DNA of 8,110 nt, taken from contig JAFGUR010000068.1 in the NCBI GenBank assembly GCA_016938425.1, positions 1 through 8,110 of the forward strand. Direction: 5' to 3'. A program made the translations under genes and the position numbers. Source of the DNA: Fusobacteriaceae bacterium (lineage in GTDB: Bacteria; Fusobacteriota; Fusobacteriia; Fusobacteriales; Fusobacteriaceae). Below are positions 1 to 5,072 of the stretch, piece by piece. The notes below the pieces were generated by a model that was given only the letters and a program-made list of their open reading frames with translations, was not told where the DNA came from and did not search any database. Position 1 is the stretch's first letter, and the number at the start of each line of letters is the position of its first letter.

Positions 1-16
1 AAATATATAAAAGTAA

Positions 17-34
17 TTTTCTAGATTTTCTAGA
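17..34. repeat. Tandem 9-bp direct repeat TTTTCTAGA x2
   Basis: Two exact, adjacent copies of TTTTCTAGA occupy 17-25 and 26-34. The 8-base core TTTTCTAG recurs inverted as CTAGAAAA at 84-91, so three copies lie within 75 bases upstream of the glutamine synthetase promoter. The repeat is seen directly. A role as a binding site for a nitrogen or global regulator is inference, and AT-rich sequence produces chance repeats easily. Confidence 0.5.
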
Positions 35-81
35 TTTAAAAATATAATTTGTTTGAATTTAACTTATTTTTTTAAAAAAAA

Positions 82-97
82 GACTAGAAAAATAGTC
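82..97. promoter_or_regulatory. Small dyad upstream of the glutamine synthetase promoter
   Basis: GACTA (82-86) and TAGTC (93-97) form a perfect 5-bp inverted repeat around a 6-base A-rich centre. It lies just upstream of the candidate -35 element, where an operator or activator site would sit, and just after a T7A8 tract (67-81) that could bend DNA or act as an UP-like element. The left arm overlaps the inverted TTTTCTAG copy at 84-91. The function is inferred only from position and symmetry. Confidence 0.3.
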
Positions 98-102
98 ATT
101 TC

Positions 103-130
103 TTGTATGCATAGTTAAAATATATATAGT
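103..130 (+). promoter_or_regulatory. Candidate sigma70-type promoter for the glutamine synthetase gene
   Basis: TTGTAT (103-108) and TATAGT (125-130) resemble -35 and -10 hexamers and are separated by 16 bp. Transcription would begin near 137, leaving a leader of about 60 nt that ends in the AAGGAGG ribosome binding site at 182-188, eight bases before the ATG. The leader is too short for most riboswitches and no known one is recognisable. Promoter-like hexamers are common in DNA this AT-rich, so the exact position is uncertain. Confidence 0.45.
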
Positions 131-196
131 ATATTTGAAGTAAATTAAAAAATAGTGTTTAATATATCCAAATAACAAATCAAGGAGGCAAGGGTT

Positions 197-2332
197 ATGG
201 CAAAAAATATTGATTTTACAGTAACTAGCTTAGAGGAAATGTACGGAGAATATTGTTTTGGAGATAGAAGATTAAAAGCTAGTGTACCTAAATCTATATA
301 CAAAGAATTTAAAAGAGTACAAGCAGGAGAAATGGAGTTAACATTAAATGTAGCAGAAGTAATTGCTAATGCTATTAAAGATTGGGCAATTGGAAATGGA
401 GCTACACATTTTACTCACTGGTTTCAACCTTTAACAGGTTTAACAGCAGAAAAACATGATTCATTTATAAATCCAACTGAAGATGGTGGAGTTTTATTAG
501 AATTTTCTGGTAAAGAATTAATTAAAGGAGAACCAGATGCATCATCATTCCCAAATGGTGGGTTAAGAGATACTTATGAAGCTAGAGGATATACTGCTTG
601 GGATACAACATCACCTTGTTTCTTAAAAACTGATAACACAGGAACTATAACTTTATATATACCAACTGCTTTTGTATCTTATACAGGAGAAGCTTTAGAC
701 AAAAAAGTACCTTTATTAAGAGCAATGAGTTCATTAGATACAGCAGCTACAAGATTATTAAAAACTTTAGGTAATAAAACATCTAAAAGTGTTACAACAA
801 CAGTAGGAGCTGAACAAGAATATTTCTTAGTAGATAGAGAATATTTTGAAAAAAGATCAGACTTAATGTTAGCTAGAAGAACAGTTCTAGGAGCAGCACC
901 TTCAAAAGGGCAAGAATTAAATGACCATTATTTCGGAAAAATAAAAGAGAGAGTATCACACTTCATGAAAGAGTTAGATTTTGAATTATGGAAATTATCT
1001 GTACCATCAAAAACTAAACATCTTGAAGTTGCACCAAATCAATTTGAAATAGCAGTTGTTTTCTCTCAAGCTAACCAAGCAGCAGACCAAAACCACTTAG
1101 TAATGGAAACAATTGAAAGAGTTGCTAATAGACATAATTTAGCTGCTTTACTTCATGAAAAACCATTTGCAGGAGTAAACGGTTCAGGTAAACATAACAA
1201 CTGGTCAATGGCTACTAATGATGGAATTAACTTATTAGAACCGGGAGATAATCCAAAAGATAATGCTCAATTCTTAGTATTTTTAACTGCAGTAATAGAA
1301 GCAGTAGACAGATACCAAGAACTTTTAAGAATGTCAGCTGCAACAGCAGGAAATGATCATAGATTAGGAGGGCATGAAGCTCCACCAGCAATTATTTCAA
1401 TTTTCTTGGGAGATCAATTATCTAGCATTTTAGATGCTATAGCTGATGGAACAGAAGGAGAAACTAAAGCTAAACAATTCTTAGAAATTGGTGTAGATTC
1501 ATTACCAAAATTACCTAAAGATTTAACAGATAGAAATAGAACGTCTCCATTTGCTTTCACAGGAAATAAATTTGAATTTAGAATGGTTGGTTCTTCAAAC
1601 TCAATATCAGGACCAAATGTAACATTAAATACAGCAGTTGCACAAGTATTATGTGAATTTGCAGAAAAATTAGAAGGAGCGTCTGATTTAAACAAAGCTA
1701 TAAGCGATTTAATATCAGAATCTTATAAAAAACATAAAAGAATTGTATTTAATGGAAATGGATATTCAGAAGAATGGGTTGTTGAAGCTACAAAAAGAGG
1801 TTTAGCAAATCATAAAGATACAGTATCAACATTACCAGCAATAATTGATGACAAATCAATTGAATTATTTGCTAACCAAAAAGTATTAAGTAAAGAAGAG
1901 TTACAATCAAGATTTACTATTTATGCTGAAACATATTCAAAAGAAATAAATATTGAAGCTAATGTAATGATTCAAATGACAAAATCTCAAATATTCCCAG
2001 CAGCTAATGAATATGCTTTGAAATTAGCTAAATCTATAAATGAGATTAAAGAAGCAATGGCTGAAAGTGAAACTTTATTATTACCACAAAAAAGAAACTT
2101 AAAAGCTATACTTGAAAATTTAAAAAACTTAAAACAAAAAGAAGTAGAATTAGAAAAATTATTAGAAGAAGCTGTAGATATAGCTGACGCTTATGATAGA
2201 GCTAAATTCTATAGAGAAAAAGTATTTGCAAAAATGGCTGAATTAAGAACATTTGCTGATGAATTAGAAAAATTAGTAGATAAAAAATCATGGCCATTTC
2301 CTACATACGAAGAATTATTATTTAAATTATAA
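197..2332 (+). CDS. glnN: Type III glutamine synthetase (GSIII)
   Basis: This cytoplasmic enzyme makes glutamine from glutamate and ammonia with ATP, the entry step of ammonia assimilation. The 711-residue length matches the GSIII family (about 700-730) and far exceeds type I enzymes (about 440-470). GSIII hallmarks in order are an N-terminal HWFQPLTG segment near 74-81 followed by EKHDSF, the metal-binding AEQEYF at 205-210, HLEVAPNQFE at 275-284, the substrate loop NGSGKHNNWS at 328-337, HRLGGHEAPP at 388-397, and NKFEFRMVGSS at 457-467. The last 120 residues are rich in Lys, Glu and Leu and look helical, as in other GSIII proteins. The start is fixed by AAGGAGG eight bases upstream. The gene stands alone with its own promoter and terminator; no PII, glutamate synthase or ammonium transporter gene is adjacent. 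GSIII enzymes form dodecamers. The gene may be labelled glnA in some annotations. The reading frame is complete with no missing motif. Confidence 0.97.
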   Translation: MAKNIDFTVTSLEEMYGEYCFGDRRLKASVPKSIYKEFKRVQAGEMELTLNVAEVIANAIKDWAIGNGATHFTHWFQPLTGLTAEKHDSFINPTEDGGVLLEFSGKELIKGEPDASSFPNGGLRDTYEARGYTAWDTTSPCFLKTDNTGTITLYIPTAFVSYTGEALDKKVPLLRAMSSLDTAATRLLKTLGNKTSKSVTTTVGAEQEYFLVDREYFEKRSDLMLARRTVLGAAPSKGQELNDHYFGKIKERVSHFMKELDFELWKLSVPSKTKHLEVAPNQFEIAVVFSQANQAADQNHLVMETIERVANRHNLAALLHEKPFAGVNGSGKHNNWSMATNDGINLLEPGDNPKDNAQFLVFLTAVIEAVDRYQELLRMSAATAGNDHRLGGHEAPPAIISIFLGDQLSSILDAIADGTEGETKAKQFLEIGVDSLPKLPKDLTDRNRTSPFAFTGNKFEFRMVGSSNSISGPNVTLNTAVAQVLCEFAEKLEGASDLNKAISDLISESYKKHKRIVFNGNGYSEEWVVEATKRGLANHKDTVSTLPAIIDDKSIELFANQKVLSKEELQSRFTIYAETYSKEINIEANVMIQMTKSQIFPAANEYALKLAKSINEIKEAMAESETLLLPQKRNLKAILENLKNLKQKEVELEKLLEEAVDIADAYDRAKFYREKVFAKMAELRTFADELEKLVDKKSWPFPTYEELLFKL

Positions 2333-2386
2333 AATTAAATAGAAAAAGAGTAAAATCTTAATGTTATTTGATTAACATTGAAATAT

Positions 2387-2440
2387 AAAATGCAGGAATA
2401 ATCTGAAAAATCATTTTTTAGAATTCCTGTATTTTCTTTT
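2387..2440 (+). terminator. Strong bipartite hairpin terminator after glnN
   Basis: The hairpin starts 54 bases past the stop codon. Bases 2387-2399 pair with 2423-2435 (13 bp, one G-T wobble), and after a two-base bulge 2402-2410 pair with 2414-2422 (9 bp, one wobble) around a TCA loop. Together they give a stem of about 22 bp, followed by CTTTT. A smaller inverted repeat, AATGTTA (2360-2366) with TAACATT (2373-2379), precedes it. This marks the end of the glutamine synthetase transcript. Confidence 0.8.
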
Positions 2441-2632
2441 ATATTCATTAAAGTTATAAATATAAATTTAATAATAGTAGTCTAGTTTTTGTATTTATAT
2501 GAAATTATGAATTTAAGAGAATAAATGCAATGGATAAATTAGGTTCTTTTTTGTCCTTAATTAAAAGATTATTAAATATAAGCGGGATCTTCAACATTTT
2601 TTATATAAAACTTGAATTTAAAGAAAAATAAC

Positions 2633-2661
2633 TTTAAAATCATGAATTATTGTGATAAAAT
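2633..2661 (+). promoter_or_regulatory. Possible distal promoter for the usp-pheST cluster
   Basis: TTTAAA (2633-2638) and TAAAAT (2656-2661) are 17 bp apart, and a TG one base before the -10 (2653-2654) makes it an extended -10. Transcription from here would give a leader of about 110 nt before the stress-protein gene. It is weaker than the proximal candidate at 2726-2734 because the -35 is poor, and both could be used. Confidence 0.3.
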
Positions 2662-2715
2662 GGAGAGAAGCAAAAAATAAATGTAATTGTCAGAGTATGA
2701 AATGAAAATTGTTTC

Positions 2716-2761
2716 AAAATTAAAATGTTATACTTTTGTAAAAGGACATAATTTTAATTTT
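2716..2761. promoter_or_regulatory. Inverted repeat (operator-like) around the proximal promoter
   Basis: AAAATTAAAAT at 2716-2726 is the exact reverse complement of ATTTTAATTTT at 2751-2761. Inside lie a second pair, ATGT (2725-2728) with ACAT (2746-2749), and a central CTTTT-GT-AAAAG palindrome at 2733-2744. The outer and second arms overlap by two bases. The centre of the dyad falls at the expected transcription start, which suits a repressor site. The symmetry is seen in the sequence; the operator role is inference, and A/T-only arms lower its significance. Confidence 0.4.
2726..2734 (+). promoter_or_regulatory. Extended -10 promoter element before the usp gene
   Basis: TGTTATACT reads as TGn followed by TATACT, one base from the extended -10 consensus. 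Such promoters can work without a good -35, and none is properly spaced here. Initiation would fall near 2741, giving a leader of under 40 nt that ends in AAGGAGGAG (2765-2773) before the ATG at 2779. This is the best candidate promoter for the four-gene cluster. Confidence 0.5.
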
Positions 2762-2778
2762 CCGAAGGAGGAGTAAAA

Positions 2779-3549
2779 ATGTTAAAAAGAATTTTAATTG
2801 CTTTTGAAAATCTGGGAGAGTCAGAAAGTTTAATAAGATATTCACAAATTTTTCAAGAAAAATTTGATGTAGAAGTTGTTGGAATTTATATTAAAGATAT
2901 TAGAAAATATGAAGTAGTTCCTCCAATGGCTGAAGGAATTATAATTGATAGTTCAAATGGGTTTGCTATGAAAGAATGGGAAGCAGTTGAGGAAAAAAAA
3001 GCAAAGGAAATAAAAACTAAATATAGTGAAAGTTATCCTTCTGGTAAATTTATTATTGAAGATGGTATAGGGCTAGAAAAAATATCTGAAAAAATGAAGG
3101 CCTTTGATATGCTTATTATCTCTAAAGGAGAATATATAAATTCAAATTTGAAGACAATATTGAAGTTTCATACTAAACCAATAATTTTAGTGCCAAATAA
3201 AATATTTAGTAAATTTGAAAAACCACTTTTCTTAGATGACAACGGGATTAGAGCTAATTCTTCTTTAATGACTTTTGTAAACAATTTCAATGAAATATAT
3301 AATTTTGATTCTTTGACTTTTGGAAAAGAAGAACCTTTAGATCAATTATTAAAAGAATATTTAGAACTTAAAAATATACAAATTAATAGAAAATTTGAAG
3401 AAGTTATTGGGAATATTAAAGAATATGAAGAAAAATATGATATGTTAATTATGGGGAATTTAAGATACAATTTTTTAGTTGAAAGATTAACAGGAAAATT
3501 TGGTGTAAAAATATTAGAAAATTCTAGTATACCAATTTTTATAGCTTAG
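2779..3549 (+). CDS. Tandem universal stress protein (UspA)-like protein
   Basis: The 256 residues look like two UspA-type alpha/beta domains in tandem (about 1-140 and 146-256). Domain 1 opens with the usual first strand (KRILIAFE, 3-10), has a strand ending VVGIYIKD (33-40), then FDMLIISKGE (109-118) and TKPIILVP (132-139). Domain 2 ends with YDMLIMGNLRY (220-230) and SSIPIFIA (249-256), the typical last strand. The ATP-binding G-x2-G-x9-G-(S/T) signature is degenerate: domain 2 reads G226-x2-R229-x9-G239-K240, and domain 1 has Ser115 and Glu118 in the first two positions, so nucleotide binding may be lost or altered. No signal peptide or membrane segment is visible, so it should be cytoplasmic. 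The start is supported by AAGGAGGAG. It is first in the cluster, and the next gene's ribosome binding site overlaps its stop codon. Family assignment is fairly sure; the specific role is unknown. Confidence 0.75.
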   Translation: MLKRILIAFENLGESESLIRYSQIFQEKFDVEVVGIYIKDIRKYEVVPPMAEGIIIDSSNGFAMKEWEAVEEKKAKEIKTKYSESYPSGKFIIEDGIGLEKISEKMKAFDMLIISKGEYINSNLKTILKFHTKPIILVPNKIFSKFEKPLFLDDNGIRANSSLMTFVNNFNEIYNFDSLTFGKEEPLDQLLKEYLELKNIQINRKFEEVIGNIKEYEEKYDMLIMGNLRYNFLVERLTGKFGVKILENSSIPIFIA

Positions 3550-3558
3550 GAGTTTAAA

Positions 3559-4020
3559 ATGAAAATACTTATTTTTTCAGATAGTCATTTAAGTCTTAAT
3601 AATATAATAAAAATGGTGGAGCTAGAAAATCCAGATATAGTTTTATGCGGTGGAGACCATTCTAAAGATGCAGAAGAATTATCATATTTGATAACTGGTC
3701 CTAAATTTTATATAGTTAGAGGTAATTGTGACTTTTATGATTCAAGAAATGATGACATATTAGAATTTGAAATAGAAAAATTTAAATTATTATTAACTCA
3801 TGGACATTTATATAACGTGAAATCTACAATGAGTTTATTAAAAAAAGATGCAGAAAAAAAAGCCAAAAATATCGTAGTTTTTGGACATACACATATACCT
3901 TATTATGAAGTTGAAAATAGTATACATTATATTAATCCAGGAGCTGCAAGGGATGGAAATTATGGAATACTAACTTTAGAAAATGGAAATATTAATTTTA
4001 AACATAGAAGAATAGATTGA
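3559..4020 (+). CDS. YfcE/MJ0936-family metallophosphoesterase
   Basis: This 153-residue protein is a small calcineurin-like phosphoesterase that should hydrolyse phosphodiester bonds using two metal ions. All metal-site motifs are present in order: DSH at 8-10, GGD at 31-33, GNCD at 55-58, HGH at 81-83, and GHTH at 109-112, followed by the family's INPGA at 125-129. Length is normal for YfcE/MJ0936 proteins (about 150-185), at the short end. The natural substrate of the family is poorly defined, so neither a cyclic-nucleotide nor a nucleic-acid substrate should be assumed. It starts nine bases after the stress-protein gene; its AGGAG at 3548-3552 overlaps that gene's stop, which suggests coupled translation. 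It lies 20 bases ahead of pheS. No signal peptide is seen. Confidence 0.9.
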   Translation: MKILIFSDSHLSLNNIIKMVELENPDIVLCGGDHSKDAEELSYLITGPKFYIVRGNCDFYDSRNDDILEFEIEKFKLLLTHGHLYNVKSTMSLLKKDAEKKAKNIVVFGHTHIPYYEVENSIHYINPGAARDGNYGILTLENGNINFKHRRID

Positions 4021-4030
4021 ATATGCAAGT

Positions 4031-4036
4031 AGGAGG
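4031..4036 (+). promoter_or_regulatory. Ribosome binding site that decides the pheS start
   Basis: AGGAGG ends four bases before the ATG at 4041. The frame stays open upstream to a TTG at 4017 and an ATG at 4023, but neither has a Shine-Dalgarno sequence, and either would place this one inside the gene. Starting at 4041 also gives the usual PheS length and N-terminus. Confidence 0.8.
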
Positions 4037-4040
4037 AATA

Positions 4041-5060
4041 ATGAGAGATAGGTTAGAAGCTCTACAAAATAGTGGACTAGCTGAAATCCAAAAAACAGAG
4101 GATTTAAAACAATTAGATGATTTAAGGATTAAATATTTAGGTAAAAAAGGTGAAATTACTGAGTTAATGAAGGGAATGAAAGACCTTTCTAATGAAGAAA
4201 GACCTTTAATTGGTAAATTAGTAAATGATGTTAAAGAAAAAATTAGTGAGGAAATAGATTTAAAATTTAATTTCTTAAATGAAATTCAAAGAAAACGTCA
4301 ACTAGAAACAGAAACTATTGATATAACATTACCGGGAAGAAAAATAACTAAAGGTGGATTACACCCAGTTACAGAAACAGAACTTTTTATAAAAGAGATA
4401 TTTAGAGAAATGGGATTTGATGTTGCAGATGGGCCAGAAATAGAAGAAACATATTTTAACTTTGATGCTTTAAATATTCCAGAAACTCATTCTTCAAGAG
4501 ATTTGCAAGATACATTTTATATAAAATCAGATGTTGTGTTGAGGACACATACTTCTCCAGTTCAGATAAGATATATGAAAGATAGGGAAGCACCTTTTAG
4601 AATGATTTGTACAGGTAAAGTTTACAGGTCAGATTATGATATTTCTCATACACCAATGTTTCACCAAATGGAAGGATTAATGGTAGGAGAAAATATTTCT
4701 TTTGCTAATTTAAAAGCTATTTTAACAGAATTTGTTAGCAAAGTATTTGGAGAAAGAAAAGTAAGGTTTAGACCTCATTTTTTCCCATTTACAGAACCTT
4801 CTGCAGAAATGGATGTAGAATGCGTAGTTTGTGGTGGAAAAGGATGTAGACTTTGTAAAGGAACTGGATGGCTTGAAATTATGGGATGTGGTATGGTTGA
4901 TCCAGAAGTATTAAAAGAAGGTGGATTTGATTCTGAAAAAGTAAGTGGATTTGCTTTTGGTATAGGAATTGAAAGAACTACAATGCTTAGACATGGGATA
5001 GATGATTTAAGAGCATTTTATGAAAATGATATGAGATTTTTAAAACAATTTAAAAAGTAG
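4041..5060 (+). CDS. pheS: Phenylalanine-tRNA ligase alpha subunit
   Basis: This is the catalytic chain of the (alpha-beta)2 class II synthetase that charges tRNA-Phe. From the ATG at 4041 it has 339 residues, normal for the family. Residues 1-90 are charged and helical, fitting the coiled-coil arm that contacts tRNA. The catalytic core follows: HPVTETELF at 108-116, RTHTSPVQIR at 168-177, motif 2 FRMICTGKVYRSD at 186-198, HTPMFHQMEGL at 203-213, FRPHFFPFTEPSAE at 243-256, and motif 3 GFAFGIGIERTTML at 303-316. Between motifs 2 and 3 lies a cysteine cluster, Cys261, 264, 269 and 272, forming two CxxCxGxG units like a zinc finger. It is 12 bases ahead of pheT, the standard order. The gene is intact. 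Confidence 0.97.
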   Translation: MRDRLEALQNSGLAEIQKTEDLKQLDDLRIKYLGKKGEITELMKGMKDLSNEERPLIGKLVNDVKEKISEEIDLKFNFLNEIQRKRQLETETIDITLPGRKITKGGLHPVTETELFIKEIFREMGFDVADGPEIEETYFNFDALNIPETHSSRDLQDTFYIKSDVVLRTHTSPVQIRYMKDREAPFRMICTGKVYRSDYDISHTPMFHQMEGLMVGENISFANLKAILTEFVSKVFGERKVRFRPHFFPFTEPSAEMDVECVVCGGKGCRLCKGTGWLEIMGCGMVDPEVLKEGGFDSEKVSGFAFGIGIERTTMLRHGIDDLRAFYENDMRFLKQFKK

Positions 5061-5062
5061 TT

Positions 5063-5067
5063 GGAGG
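5063..5067 (+). promoter_or_regulatory. Ribosome binding site that decides the pheT start
   Basis: GGAGG sits three bases after the pheS stop and five before the ATG at 5073. The frame is open to a TTG at 5061, but using that would put the Shine-Dalgarno sequence inside the gene. The 5073 start gives MLISLNWLK, the typical PheT beginning. Confidence 0.8.
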
Positions 5068-5072
5068 AAAAT

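Larger units (their letters stand above)
2441..2778. other. Gene-free gap between glnN and the stress-protein cluster
   Basis: I see no convincing gene in these 338 bases. The longest reading frame I noticed is 33 codons at 2530-2631 on the + strand; it has only a weak purine stretch (AAGAGA) upstream and no recognisable family. A short GC-richer patch at 2581-2595 stands out from the A/T background but matches no motif I know. A weak AT-rich hairpin, TTTAAAG (2617-2623) with CTTTAAA (2632-2638), follows. The last 65 bases hold the promoter and inverted repeat listed separately. No T-box, tRNA or riboswitch core was recognised. Confidence 0.6.

Noticed and set aside
1414..1695. 93-codon reading frame on the - strand
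   Set aside because: It lies wholly antisense inside the conserved glutamine synthetase gene, has no recognisable domain, and is explained as a shadow of that coding frame.
2353..2364. AAATCTTAATGT shared by the regions downstream of glnN (2353-2364) and pheT (7548-7559)
   Set aside because: A 12-base match in A/T-only sequence over 8 kb is expected by chance many times, and no other similarity surrounds it.
2441..2778. T-box leader for the pheST cluster
   Set aside because: I looked for the conserved T-box core (GGGTGGNACCGCG-like) and the terminator/antiterminator pair and found neither.
4017..4040. Upstream TTG/ATG starts for pheS overlapping the phosphoesterase gene
   Set aside because: There is no Shine-Dalgarno sequence before them, the AGGAGG at 4031-4036 points to the ATG at 4041, and that start gives the normal length.
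5061..5072. TTG start for pheT directly after the pheS stop
   Set aside because: The GGAGG site would be inside the gene, while the ATG at 5073 matches the family's conserved N-terminus.
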